Assembly (NCBI RefSeq): GCF_003857035.1
Contig: NZ_QGSY01000216.1
Location: forward strand, 1-42,100
Reading direction: 5' to 3'
DNA: 42,100 bases
From: Micromonospora arida
GTDB lineage: Bacteria > Actinomycetota > Actinomycetes > Mycobacteriales > Micromonosporaceae
Shown: one piece after another, positions 1-7,070 of the stretch
How the letters are laid out: every line of letters starts with the position of its first letter
Position numbering within the stretch: position 1 is the stretch's first letter
Notes under the pieces: generated by a model
What the model was told of the DNA's origin: nothing
Database searches by the model: none
The model's input: the letters and a program-made list of their open reading frames with translations, nothing else
Made by a program: the position numbers and the translations under genes

Positions 1-66
1 GTAGGGCGGGATGTGAGGTGGGACCCCTTTCCCACCCCCCGGGTCCCACCTCACATCCCGCCCTAC
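1..66. repeat. 26-bp perfect inverted repeat
   Basis: Positions 1-26 are the exact reverse complement of 41-66, with a 14-nt C-rich loop. It may extend beyond the window edge. It lies downstream of the minus-strand M16 pair and could act as a terminator, but the length and perfection of the arms exceed a normal terminator, and similar long inverted repeats occur elsewhere in this window. Confidence 0.85.
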
Positions 67-73
67 AGCTGTC

Positions 74-127
74 GATCAAGAGATTTGCGTCAGGAACCGT
101 GCTCCGGATGACGCAAACCTCTTGATC
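74..127. repeat. 19-bp inverted repeat, one mismatch
   Basis: The arm GATCAAGAGATTTGCGTCA (74-92) is repeated in inverse at 109-127 with a single mismatch, around a 16-nt loop. It sits between the M16 stop codon and the 26-bp inverted repeat. The GATC-ended arm resembles that of the repeat at 14813-14869 in style but not in sequence. A dispersed palindromic repeat, a terminator, or both. Confidence 0.8.
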
Positions 128-145
128 AACGGCGTTGTCCGGGGG

Positions 146-1483
146 TTAGGGGAGGAGATCTCCTAGGGCGGTGGCCTCCAGGTCGTCGCGGATCACTGCG
201 GCGTCGCCCTCGATGACCAGGGTGAGGGCTTCCGGGTGCAGGTGGGTGGCTGCCGCCGCGGAGACCTGGGCCACGTCGGCGGAGAGCAGCGACTCGCGCA
301 ACCGCGCGTGGTAGTCGTCCGGCAGGTCGTGCACCACCAGGGTGGTCAGCGCGGAGGCGATCGCCCGAGGGCTCTGCAACTCGACCGACAGCTGCCCGGC
401 CCGCCAGGAGCGGGCCACCTCAAGCTCGTCCTCGGTCACCCCGGTCGCCTGGGTACGGGTGATCTCGCCCACCGCCTCGACCAGGGCCGGCGCGGTGACC
501 GCCGTCTGCACGCCGGAACTGACCGCGAACCGACCGAACCGCCGCGACGCGGCGAAGTCGCCCCGGATGCCGTAGGTGTAGCCGTGCACCTCCCGCAGCA
601 GGTGGTTGAGTCGGGAGGTGAACGCCCCGCCGAGCACCGTGCCGGCGAGCGTCATCGGCACGTGGTCGGGGTGCCCTCGGTGTGGCGACGGGTGCCCCAG
701 CCGCAGCGTGGACTGCACCGAGCCGGGCCGGTCCACCAGGATGATCCGCCGACCGTTGTGCAGCGGCACCTCGATGGGACCGCGCCGCTCGGCGGGGCCA
801 CCACCGGTGCCGGCGAACGCCGCGGCGGCCAGCTGGTCCAAGTCGATCCGGTCCAGGTCACCGGCGACGATCAGGGTGCCGGGGCGCAGGAACCACTCCG
901 AGTGGAAGACCGTCACGTCCTCCACGTCCAACCCGGCGACCGACTCCGGGTCGCCGTGCATCGGCCGTCCCCAGCGGTTCTGCGCGCCGAACAGGTCGGC
1001 GCGCAGCGCGGCGTCGGCCCGCGGGCCGGGGTTGGCCCAGTCCATCCGGAGCGCGGTCGCCTCGTCGTCGCGGACCCGGCGTACGTCGGCAGGGTCGAGC
1101 CTGGGCGTCCGGACCGCCTCGGCGAGCAGTTCCACGGCGGCGTTCAGCCGGTCCACCGGGATCACCACGCTGGCCTGGAACGAGTCCCAGTCCAGACCGG
1201 TCGACAAAGCGGTGCCGAGCCCTTCGACGGCGAGCGCGTACGCGGCGGCGTCCCGCTGCGCGGTCCCCTCCTCCAACGCCTTGGCCAGCACACCGGACAA
1301 GCCCTCCTTGCCGACCGGCTCCTGACCCGCGCCCACGTCGAGCAGCAGCAGGGCCACGGCGAGGTTCTGCCCCGGCAGGTGCGCGGCGACGACCTGACCA
1401 CCGGCCGCGGCGCGGCGGACCACCGGCGGGAACCGGTACGGGCGGGCGGCACCCGGGCCGGGACGGTCGGCGATCAGCGTCAT
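146..1483 (-). CDS. M16 family peptidase-like protein, non-catalytic partner
   Basis: Insulinase/pitrilysin-fold protein of 445 residues. The family fold is recognisable from the N-terminal segment with Gly-Leu-Ser-Gly-Val near residue 60 (where active members carry HxxEH) and from the C-terminal half with GGAFTSRLNHLLREVHGYTY, the R/Y substrate-binding motif of M16 C-terminal domains. The zinc motif is absent: the HxxEH region reads LSGVLAKALEEG. In known M16B heterodimers one subunit keeps HxxEH and the other keeps the R/Y motif, and the gene upstream has HxxEH, so the two probably form a two-subunit zinc protease. The ATG overlaps the stop of the upstream gene by 4 bp (ATGA), indicating translational coupling. 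Substrate unknown; no signal peptide, so a cytoplasmic enzyme is inferred. Confidence 0.9.
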   Translation of the reverse strand: MTLIADRPGPGAARPYRFPPVVRRAAAGGQVVAAHLPGQNLAVALLLLDVGAGQEPVGKEGLSGVLAKALEEGTAQRDAAAYALAVEGLGTALSTGLDWDSFQASVVIPVDRLNAAVELLAEAVRTPRLDPADVRRVRDDEATALRMDWANPGPRADAALRADLFGAQNRWGRPMHGDPESVAGLDVEDVTVFHSEWFLRPGTLIVAGDLDRIDLDQLAAAAFAGTGGGPAERRGPIEVPLHNGRRIILVDRPGSVQSTLRLGHPSPHRGHPDHVPMTLAGTVLGGAFTSRLNHLLREVHGYTYGIRGDFAASRRFGRFAVSSGVQTAVTAPALVEAVGEITRTQATGVTEDELEVARSWRAGQLSVELQSPRAIASALTTLVVHDLPDDYHARLRESLLSADVAQVSAAAATHLHPEALTLVIEGDAAVIRDDLEATALGDLLP

Positions 1484-2769
1484 GAGGTCTCCTCGGGCAG
1501 GTAGGTCAGGGTCACCCGGTCGGTGGCGAGCACGTCGGCGGCGGCCTCGGCGATCTGCTCGGCGGTCACCGCGAGCAGGGCCGGCAACTGCTCGGCGATG
1601 CGGGCCGGGTCACCGAACTGCGTGGCGTACCGGCCGAGCAGGTCCGCACGGCCGTCGACGGTGGACAGCTGACGCCACCATCCGGTGCTGAGCAACGCCT
1701 TGGCCCGATCCAGCTCGGTGGCGGTGACCGGCACGGTGGCCAACTCGTCGACGACCTCGGCCAGCCCTTCGGCCAGCCGCTCGGCGCTCACTCCGGGGCG
1801 GGCGGTGGCGGTGGCGATCAGCGGTGCCGGGGCGTGGGCGAGGTCCACCCCGTACGCCCCGACCAGGTCCGGTTGCGCGATCCGCTCGCCGTCGGCGAGG
1901 CGCTGGTAGAGCCGGCTGCCCCGGCCGCTGCCCAGGATGGTGGCGAGCACGGTGATCACGTTGTATCCCGGGCTGCCGAACGGGTAGCTGCGGTGGGCGA
2001 TGTAGACCCGTGGCGCGGGCACGTCGGCGCTCACCGACTCGACGGCCGTCTGCCCGGTGGCGGGGACGCTGCGGCCGTCCGGTGCCGGCGGGATGTCGTC
2101 GCGGGCGGGCAGCGCGCCGAAGTACTTGTCGGCGAGCGCGAACACGTCGGAGGCGGTGGCGTCGCCGACGACGGTGAGCACCGCGTTGTTCGGCGCGTAG
2201 TAGGTCTGGTGGAACGCCTGGAAGGTGGCCAGGTCGGCGGCGTTCAGGTCGGCCATCGAGCCGATCGTCGCGTGGTGGTAGGGGTGCCCCGGCGGGTAGA
2301 GCAGCGGCAGCAACCGCAGCCAGGCGTCGCCGTACGGCACGTTCTCGTAGCGCTGCCGGCGCTCGTTCTTCACCACGTCCCGCTGGTTGTCCAGCGTCTC
2401 CTGGGTGAGGGCGGGGACCAGGCCGCCCATCCGGTCGGCCTCCAACCAGAGCGCCAGCTCCAGGTGCTCGGCCGGGACCGTCTCGAAGTAGTTGGTCCGG
2501 TCCGGGTTGGTGGTGGCGTTGAGCGAGCCGCCGGAGCCCTGGATCAGCTTCATGTGCTCGGTCTTCGCCACGTTCACCGAGCCCTCGAACATCAGGTGCT
2601 CGAAGAGGTGGGCGAAACCGGTCTGCCCGGCCGGCTCGTGCCGGGAGCCGACGTCGTACCAGAGGTTGACGGCCACGGCGGGCGCGGTGCGATCCTCACT
2701 CACCACCACGCGCAGGCCGTTGTCCAGTCGGGACGTCTGAATGGGCCAGGGGTAACCGCTGTCGGGCAT
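1480..2769 (-). CDS. M16 family zinc metallopeptidase, catalytic subunit
   Basis: Zinc peptidase of 429 residues. The inverted zinc site is complete: HLFEH at residues 54-58, followed by the downstream Glu in the NERRQRYENVPYG segment. The length fits the M16B (processing-peptidase-like) subfamily. The ATG at 2769 is chosen because family homology begins at once (PWPIQTSRLDNGLRVVV); an upstream in-frame extension to 2940 is Arg-rich and unlike the family. TAGCGT lies 7 nt before the ATG, which suggests a leaderless transcript. It is first in a two-gene operon with the non-catalytic partner downstream and a 4-bp overlap. Substrate not predictable. Confidence 0.92.
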   Translation of the reverse strand: MPDSGYPWPIQTSRLDNGLRVVVSEDRTAPAVAVNLWYDVGSRHEPAGQTGFAHLFEHLMFEGSVNVAKTEHMKLIQGSGGSLNATTNPDRTNYFETVPAEHLELALWLEADRMGGLVPALTQETLDNQRDVVKNERRQRYENVPYGDAWLRLLPLLYPPGHPYHHATIGSMADLNAADLATFQAFHQTYYAPNNAVLTVVGDATASDVFALADKYFGALPARDDIPPAPDGRSVPATGQTAVESVSADVPAPRVYIAHRSYPFGSPGYNVITVLATILGSGRGSRLYQRLADGERIAQPDLVGAYGVDLAHAPAPLIATATARPGVSAERLAEGLAEVVDELATVPVTATELDRAKALLSTGWWRQLSTVDGRADLLGRYATQFGDPARIAEQLPALLAVTAEQIAEAAADVLATDRVTLTYLPEETS

Positions 2770-2776
2770 GCCCCCG

Positions 2777-2782
2777 ACGCTA
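2777..2782 (-). promoter_or_regulatory. -10 box TAGCGT, leaderless-type promoter of the M16 pair
   Basis: On the minus strand TAGCGT is followed by 7 nt and then the ATG at 2769, so transcription would begin at or next to the start codon. The same hexamer and spacing precede the gene at 14911. No -35 is clear. Confidence 0.45.
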
Positions 2783-2872
2783 TCCGATCTCGGGGGCGGA
2801 AAGGTGACGTGCGGTCGGTCGGCGAGCCGACCCGGGCGGCATCGGAGCCGCCGCGTGGGGTACCGGAGAGCA

Positions 2873-3622
2873 ATGACCGTCACCCCGCCTCCGTCCCGGT
2901 CCGCCGGCCGGGCCGCCACCGCCGTCGTACGCGCCAGCACCGCACTCGGCCGGCTGCGCCGCGGCCGGCTGCTGCATCCGGCCGGTCACTCGTTCGTCGG
3001 CGAGACGGTGATCTGGGGTACGCCCGGACCGCCCACCGGGGTCGCTCTGCTGGACCACCCCAGCCGGTACCGGACCACCATCCGGCTCTCCAAGGGGACG
3101 CCCACGCCCGGCAGTTGGCCCGACGTCCTGGGCCTCGCGCTGCGCCTGCACCGCGACGGCGGCCGGCCGTTCGACCTGCTGGTCAGCTCCAGCGGCGCAG
3201 CCCCGGTGCTGCGGAACCTGCCGCTGCCCCGACGCCGCTTCACCGGCACGTACAGCACGATCACGTACTACCGCGCGGGTCGGCGCCGCCTGTGGCTGGC
3301 CGCCCTGGCCGACCCCGACTCGGCCGACCTCGGTCGCAGCCTGGCCGCGGCGGCCGCCGCGACCCGGACGGACACGCCGTGCCTGGTGCTCGCGGTCGCG
3401 TCGGCGGTGGGGCCGTGGCGGCTGGTCGGGCAGGTCAGCCTCGATGCCCAGCTCAGCGCCGAGGAGGACGCGACGCTCGCGTTCGACCCGGTGCGCAACC
3501 TGCCACCCGGACTGCGGGTGGCAGGTCCGCTCGCCTGGCTGCGCGACCAGACCTACCGGGGGTCGCGCCGGGCCCGCGGGGCGACCGCTCAGTCCGGCGG
3601 TTCGACCGCCACCACGGTCTGA
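2873..3622 (+). CDS. Conserved actinobacterial protein of unknown function
   Basis: Protein of 249 residues starting at ATG 2873 with GGAG a few bases upstream. The N-terminus is basic (residues 1-40), followed by a soluble alpha/beta region with the segments HPAGHSFVGETVIWG, LDHPSRYRTTIRLSKGTPTP, DVLGLALRLH and FTGTYSTITYYR. This order of motifs resembles the catalase-like/phosphodiesterase-named family common in Streptomyces and Micromonospora, whose function is unknown to me; no catalase haem Tyr motif is recognisable. The last 34 bp overlap the end of the convergent small gene at 3589-3807. It is transcribed divergently from the M16 operon with about 100 bp between starts. Confidence 0.75.
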   Translation: MTVTPPPSRSAGRAATAVVRASTALGRLRRGRLLHPAGHSFVGETVIWGTPGPPTGVALLDHPSRYRTTIRLSKGTPTPGSWPDVLGLALRLHRDGGRPFDLLVSSSGAAPVLRNLPLPRRRFTGTYSTITYYRAGRRRLWLAALADPDSADLGRSLAAAAAATRTDTPCLVLAVASAVGPWRLVGQVSLDAQLSAEEDATLAFDPVRNLPPGLRVAGPLAWLRDQTYRGSRRARGATAQSGGSTATTV

Positions 3623-3807
3623 TCCGAGGTACGACGCTCCAGCACCGTGTCCGGTGCCGCGTTCTGGTCCGCCTCGCGGATGTCCGAATCGGCGAGGATG
3701 GCCTCGGCCTGCGCCTCCGGGTCGTCGCTGCCCACCGCCTCCTCCTCGGGCAGGAGGTGGTGCGCGCGGGACTCCACCCGCTCCTGATCGCTCTGCTCGT
3801 GTGTCAT
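3589..3807 (-). CDS. Small acidic hypothetical protein
   Basis: 72 residues, strongly acidic and hydrophilic, rich in Glu, Asp and Ala, with no membrane segment or Cys. A central stretch DDPEAQAEAILADSDIREAD is typical of small conserved Micromonosporaceae proteins of unknown role. Its 3' end overlaps the 3' end of the upstream plus-strand gene by 34 bp, so the two convergent mRNAs would be antisense to each other. The ATG at 3807 is preceded on the minus strand by GGGGTGCC, a weak ribosome-binding site. No function is proposed. Confidence 0.6.
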   Translation of the reverse strand: MTHEQSDQERVESRAHHLLPEEEAVGSDDPEAQAEAILADSDIREADQNAAPDTVLERRTSDQTVVAVEPPD

Positions 3808-3896
3808 GGCACCCCTGTTACCCCGACCGCACCCCCGGCACGCGATCTTCGCCCCGCATCTTGGGACGACAGGACGGGTGACCGCGTCCGGTCGGG

Positions 3897-3902
3897 TACG
3901 CT
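3897..3902 (+). promoter_or_regulatory. -10 box TACGCT of the DAHP synthase leader
   Basis: TACGCT is followed by GGCCCG (6 nt) and then the GTG of the leader peptide at 3909. This spacing places the transcription start on the GTG, so the leader peptide would be read from a leaderless mRNA. No convincing -35 is visible. Confidence 0.45.
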
Positions 3903-3908
3903 GGCCCG

Positions 3909-3968
3909 GTGACGCGTTCCTATCGATGGTTTAGGCAGCCGGCTCGCACGCCGGTGACTTCACCATGA
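3909..3968 (+). CDS. Aromatic amino acid leader peptide (attenuator) of DAHP synthase
   Basis: A 19-codon ORF reading (M)TRSYRWFRQPARTPVTSP then TGA. It carries Tyr, Trp and Phe within four codons (3921-3932), one for each end product of the shikimate pathway whose first enzyme is encoded 120 bp downstream. This is the expected design of a ribosome-stalling leader peptide. The second half of the ORF contains CAGCCGGCTCG (3936-3946), whose exact reverse complement lies at 3987-3997, just before a terminator hairpin. Starts at GTG directly downstream of a -10 box. The peptide itself is presumably not a functional product. Confidence 0.72.
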   Translation: MTRSYRWFRQPARTPVTSP

Positions 3969-4044
3969 ACTGACGTCACCACGGACCGAGCCGGCTGGGC
4001 AGGAGCTGTCGTTCCTGCCCTTTTGCGTACGAGCAGCCGGCTCG
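3936..4044 (+). promoter_or_regulatory. Transcription attenuator with alternative RNA pairings
   Basis: CAGCCGGCTCG at 3936-3946 can pair with CGAGCCGGCTG at 3987-3997; GGTGAC (starting near 3954) with GTCACC (ending near 3980) nests inside it. The same CAGCCGGCTCG recurs at 4034-4044, so 3987-3997 has two perfect partners. Its last G also belongs to the terminator stem (3997-4020). A ribosome stalled on the Tyr-Trp-Phe codons would cover the first copy and change the folding. The exact antiterminator is not resolved by eye. Confidence 0.6.
3997..4024 (+). terminator. Attenuator terminator hairpin
   Basis: GGGCAGGA (3997-4004) and TCCTGCCC (4013-4020) form a perfect 8-bp stem with an 8-nt loop, followed by TTTT. 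It lies between the leader peptide and the DAHP synthase start, where a read-through decision would control the enzyme. Confidence 0.75.
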
Positions 4045-4089
4045 TCCCGGGCACCGGCCCCGGGCACGGTCGGCGGAAGGATGCCCACC

Positions 4090-5175
4090 GTGACGACCCC
4101 GGAGACCGATCGGGTCAGCGATCAGCGGATCGACCGTGTCGTGCCGCTGACCACGCCCGCCCTGCTGCACCACGAGTTGCCCCTGGACGCCCCGCTCGCG
4201 TCGGCCGTGTTGACGGGCCGCCGCGCGGTCGGTCGCGTGCTGGACCGCGAGGACGACCGCCTGCTGGTGGTGGTCGGTCCCTGCTCGGTGCACGACCCGG
4301 CCGCCGCCCTGGACTACGCGCAGCGTCTTCGGACGGCAGCCGACCGGCTCGCCGACGACCTGCTGATCGTCATGCGGGTCTACTTCGAGAAGCCGCGCTC
4401 CACCGTCGGTTGGAAGGGCCTGATCAACGACCCCGGCCTGGACGGCAGCGGGGACGTCAACACCGGTCTGCGGCTGGCCCGGGCGCTGTTGCTCGACGTG
4501 CTCCGCCTCGGCCTGCCGGTGGGTTGTGAGTTCCTCGACCCGATCACCCCGCAGTACATCGCGGACACGGTGGCCTGGGGCGCGATCGGTGCCCGCACCG
4601 TGGAGAGCCAGGTGCACCGTCAGCTCGCCTCCGGCCTGTCCATGCCGATCGGCATGAAGAACCGCCCGGACGGCAGCATCGGCACGGCCGTGGACGCGAT
4701 CCGCGCCGCCGGGGTGCCGCACGTCTTCCCCGGCATCGACTTCTCCGGCACTCCGGCGATCATGCACACCCGGGGCAACACCGACGGACACCTGGTGTTG
4801 CGCGGTGGGGGCGGCCGGCCCAACTACGACGCCCAGTCGGTCGCCGGGGCGCTCGACCTGCTCCGCGCCGCCGACCTGCCGGAGCGGCTGGTGATCGACG
4901 CCAGCCACGCCAACAGCGGCAAGGACCACCGCAACCAGCCGCTGGTCGCCGCGGACGTGGCCGCCCAGCTGTCCGCCGGCCAGCGTGGGATCACCGGCGT
5001 GATGCTGGAGTCGTTCCTGCTGCCCGGCCGGCAGGAGCTCGACCCGACCCGGGAGCTGGAGTACGGCCGGTCGGTCACCGACGCCTGCCTGGGCTGGGAC
5101 GACACCGCCGAGGTGCTCGACCACCTCGCCTCCGCGGTGCGGGCCCGTCGGGCCACCCTGCCGACGACGGTGTGA
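4090..5175 (+). CDS. Class I 3-deoxy-7-phosphoheptulonate (DAHP) synthase
   Basis: Condenses phosphoenolpyruvate with erythrose 4-phosphate, the first step of aromatic amino acid synthesis, in the cytoplasm. About 361 residues, the usual length of the AroF/AroG/AroH family. Key motifs are GPCSVHDP near residue 63 (metal-binding Cys), MRVYFEKPRSTVGWKG near residue 95, and DASHANSGKDHRNQ (metal-binding His). GTG 4090 is preferred: GGCGGAAGG lies 9 nt upstream, whereas the in-frame ATG at 4081 follows it with no spacing. The gene is monocistronic, with the attenuator above and a strong hairpin at 5339-5375 below. Actinobacteria often have a class II enzyme as well; which of the two dominates here cannot be seen. 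I cannot assign F, G or H. Confidence 0.95.
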   Translation: MTTPETDRVSDQRIDRVVPLTTPALLHHELPLDAPLASAVLTGRRAVGRVLDREDDRLLVVVGPCSVHDPAAALDYAQRLRTAADRLADDLLIVMRVYFEKPRSTVGWKGLINDPGLDGSGDVNTGLRLARALLLDVLRLGLPVGCEFLDPITPQYIADTVAWGAIGARTVESQVHRQLASGLSMPIGMKNRPDGSIGTAVDAIRAAGVPHVFPGIDFSGTPAIMHTRGNTDGHLVLRGGGGRPNYDAQSVAGALDLLRAADLPERLVIDASHANSGKDHRNQPLVAADVAAQLSAGQRGITGVMLESFLLPGRQELDPTRELEYGRSVTDACLGWDDTAEVLDHLASAVRARRATLPTTV

Positions 5176-5261
5176 CCGCCGACACCGCGACCCGCGGAAC
5201 ACGAGCGGGGGTCGGCTCGTTGACAGGGGTGTCGGTGTGTCCAGTGTCCCCGGGCCTCACC

Positions 5262-5379
5262 TAATAGCCTTCGCGGAATACCGTCCGGCTGGAGCCGCGT
5301 AGTGCCACTCGCCGAGAGGCGACCTGCACACCGACACCAGCGCCGCCCCCGGCCCACAAGGCCGGGGGCGGCGCTGTCT
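5262..5379 (+). ncRNA. Candidate structured small RNA ending in a terminator
   Basis: A segment of about 115 nt with several short stems: CGGC-TGGA-GCCG (5286-5297), TCGCC-GAGA-GGCGA (5309-5322, a GNRA tetraloop), then a 16-bp terminator stem (5339-5375). TTGACA at 5220-5225 could be a -35, but no good -10 follows at 17 nt; TAATAG at 5262-5267 is an alternative -10. It could equally be only the 3' UTR of the DAHP synthase mRNA. It matches no family I can name. Confidence 0.3.
5339..5375 (+). terminator. Strong terminator hairpin, 16-bp stem
   Basis: AGCGCCGCCCCCGGCC (5339-5354) pairs perfectly with GGCCGGGGGCGGCGCT (5360-5375) across a CACAA loop. There is no long U-tract, as is usual in high-GC actinobacteria. 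It most likely ends the DAHP synthase transcript. Confidence 0.8.
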
Positions 5380-5460
5380 GTATTGGGCGAGCCCCGGCGG
5401 ACCCGGCCCGGCCGAGAGGGCCGAGCAACATCACCCTCGCCCGCGCTACCTCTTTGCCTT

Positions 5461-5531
5461 CCTTTGCTCTGCACCCGTCCGTGCACCACCTACCGAGCGT
5501 GACTGTCGCCTGGGCGGGTGCAGAGCAAAGG
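5461..5531. repeat. 17-bp perfect inverted repeat
   Basis: CCTTTGCTCTGCACCCG (5461-5477) recurs in inverse at 5515-5531, separated by 37 nt. The loop is too long for a typical terminator. It is one of several long intergenic inverted repeats in the window. Confidence 0.8.
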
Positions 5532-5619
5532 AGGGTTCGCGGGGCCATCGACCGAGAGCGCAGGCCGCCACCGGTCCGGGGTGACGTTTGACCGATTCCG
5601 CCCCGGGTAGCTGATCGAC

Positions 5620-5844
5620 GTGACCGACGACGCATCCGTGGCCGACGAGCCGGACACGCAGGCCCTCGACGACCTGCTCGACGAGATCTTCCGGGCGCAG
5701 GAGCGGGTCACCCAGGCGGAGATCTATCGCCGGGCGGTGGCCGCCGAGCTTCCACCGGACCTGCTCGCCCGCATCGACGCGCTTCCCGAGGGTGAGTACG
5801 CGGTGGACGAGGCCAGCGACCTGCTGGGCGGTTCCATCGGCTGA
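5620..5844 (+). CDS. Small acidic hypothetical protein
   Basis: 74 residues from GTG 5620. Acidic, predicted helical, with the segment DDLLDEIFRAQERVTQAEIYRRAVAAELPPDLLARI read as amphipathic helices (quoted pieces: DDLLDEIF, AEIYRRAVAAELP, LLARIDALPEGEY). No membrane segment or Cys. The GTG has no clear Shine-Dalgarno but TAGCTG lies 6 nt upstream, like a leaderless promoter with an imperfect last base. Codon third positions are strongly G/C, supporting coding. Small proteins of this form are widespread in Micromonosporaceae; the role is unknown. Confidence 0.65.
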   Translation: MTDDASVADEPDTQALDDLLDEIFRAQERVTQAEIYRRAVAAELPPDLLARIDALPEGEYAVDEASDLLGGSIG

Positions 5845-5884
5845 GCGCCTGCCATCGAGTCAGCGACCGCAGAAGGGACACGAC

Positions 5885-6079
5885 ATGACGCACCACGAGG
5901 ACCACGACGAGACGGTGCCGGCGCTGGGTCAGCCCCCGAAGGGCAGGGACACCACGCCCGAGCCGGACTTCGCCAACGAGCACGACCGCACGGCGGTGGA
6001 TCGGGACATCATCACCGGGGCGGACGAGGACGAACGGGAGCCGGAGTCGCCGCACGGTTGGTCCGGCATGCAGCGCTGA
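5885..6079 (+). CDS. Small hydrophilic hypothetical protein
   Basis: 64 residues from ATG 5885, chosen because GAAGGGA lies about 6 nt upstream. An in-frame open stretch reaches 5792 but overlaps the preceding gene and has no ribosome-binding site. Composition is rich in His, Asp and Glu with a His-Glu-Asp N-terminus and the ending HGWSGMQR; likely disordered. It ends 11 bp before a strong terminator. It may be cotranscribed with the 74-residue gene 40 bp upstream. Function unknown. Confidence 0.6.
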   Translation: MTHHEDHDETVPALGQPPKGRDTTPEPDFANEHDRTAVDRDIITGADEDEREPESPHGWSGMQR

Positions 6080-6090
6080 GACGTACGCAG

Positions 6091-6124
6091 AAGGGGGGCC
6101 GGCATGCGCCGGCCCCCCTTCTCG
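6091..6124 (+). terminator. Terminator, 13-bp stem, between convergent genes
   Basis: AAGGGGGGCCGGC (6091-6103) pairs with GCCGGCCCCCCTT (6108-6120) across ATGC, followed by CTCGTG. It serves the 5885 gene and, in reverse, could serve the DUF1360 gene that ends at 6136. Confidence 0.85.
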
Positions 6125-6135
6125 TGTCCTGTTCG

Positions 6136-6678
6136 TCAGTCGTCGTCCTGGTGCCCACCCTCGGCGGCCTGCTGCGCCGTCGCGTACGCCATCTGGAGGA
6201 AGTCGGACGCGGCGACCGCCGTCAGCGCGGTGGCCACCAGGCGGGTGAGCCGGGGCGCGAGCACCAGGCCACCGGTCAGCCCGGTGGCCACCCAGACCGC
6301 CAGGCAGAACGGGCAGCTCAGCAGCTCGCCGATGGCGTGCCGGGTGGGGCTGCCCGAGTCGCGGACCTGCTCCATCACCTCGCCGCTGCCGATCGGACGG
6401 TCGTAGCGGGTGAACGGCGCCCGCAACGGGCTGGTCACCGCGTCCTTGGACAGCAACCGACTCAGCTTGTGCGTGGCGATGGAGAGCAGCACCACGTCGG
6501 ACGGCGCGGGACGCTCCGGCACCGGTCGGCCGGTCGCCTTGACCAGGCCGGCGAGAGCTCCGGTCACCCCGGCGTAGGCGCCCATCGCCACCAGGTAGCC
6601 GCCGAGCGGCCGGTGCTCGTGCGGCGCGTACGCCCGGCGCAGCCGGGCCGCCTTCTGCCGCAGGCCAGTGTCGCTCAC
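6136..6678 (-). CDS. DUF1360 family membrane protein
   Basis: 180 residues. Two or three hydrophobic segments (about residues 26-48, 115-135 and 140-165) and the family hallmark LLSCPFCLAVWVA near residue 118, with a Cys-Pro-Phe-Cys pair that may bind metal or form a disulfide. SHKLSRLL-type segment present as ATHKLSRLLSKD near residue 70. GTG 6678 is supported by GAGGAG 5 nt upstream. DUF1360 proteins occur in Bacillus spores and many actinobacteria, with no established biochemical role. It is separated by 50 bp from the upstream SRPBCC-like gene on the same strand, so they may form one operon. Confidence 0.85.
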   Translation of the reverse strand: MSDTGLRQKAARLRRAYAPHEHRPLGGYLVAMGAYAGVTGALAGLVKATGRPVPERPAPSDVVLLSIATHKLSRLLSKDAVTSPLRAPFTRYDRPIGSGEVMEQVRDSGSPTRHAIGELLSCPFCLAVWVATGLTGGLVLAPRLTRLVATALTAVAASDFLQMAYATAQQAAEGGHQDDD

Positions 6679-6731
6679 CCGATCTCCTCACGTGTCGTGG
6701 TGGTACGGGAACGGCGTCCCGCGCGGCCGGC

Positions 6732-7070
6732 TCAGCCGGCCTGGAGGTTGTCGGCGACCTCGCGTACCAGGTTGGTGAGCGCTTCGTCGGCCAATTGGTC
6801 CAGACTGGGCCCGCCGGACCCGTCGGCCAGGTCGAGCTGGATCCGGGCGCCACCGGAATCAGCCGGCTCCACCCGGATCTCGGCGGACCAGTCGTCGGTG
6901 TCGCCGTCGCCCCAGCGGGCGCGCAGCTCCTCGCCACTGATCTCCGCAGCGGGGCTGCCGTCGCCGCGCAGCGGCTCCGGCAGCCAGGCCGAGGCACGGT
7001 CGGGGTCGGTGGCCGTGTTGAAGACCACCTCGGGTGGCGCGGACATGCCGCGCACGGCGCGGGCCGCCAT
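6732..7070 (-). CDS. SRPBCC/START-like small protein
   Basis: 112 residues. The pattern begins with a motif typical of the polyketide cyclase/SRPBCC fold (APPEVVFNTATDPDRASAWLP), then beta-strand-like segments, and ends in the long C-terminal helix LDQLADEALTNLVREVADNL. It is shorter than the usual 140-150 residues, so a minimal version of the fold. The ATG overlaps the stop of the upstream DUF6158 gene by one base (TGATG), implying coupled translation. Ligand unknown. Confidence 0.7.
   Translation of the reverse strand: MAARAVRGMSAPPEVVFNTATDPDRASAWLPEPLRGDGSPAAEISGEELRARWGDGDTDDWSAEIRVEPADSGGARIQLDLADGSGGPSLDQLADEALTNLVREVADNLQAG

Larger units (their letters stand above)
5176..5619. other. 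444-bp intergenic region with hairpins, no supported CDS
   Basis: Between the DAHP synthase stop and the GTG at 5620. It holds a TTGACA hexamer (5220-5225), a structured segment ending in a strong terminator (5262-5375), and a 17-bp inverted repeat (5461-5531). No open frame with credible coding character was found. Confidence 0.7.

Noticed and set aside
1834..3912. A 692-codon plus-strand open frame
   Set aside because: It is antisense to the M16 gene and runs through other genes. Its composition is Arg/Val/Gly-rich as expected of high-GC shadow frames, with no recognisable domain.
5220..5248. Complete sigma-70-type promoter at TTGACA
   Set aside because: No acceptable -10 hexamer occurs 16-19 nt downstream, so only the isolated -35-like hexamer is noted.
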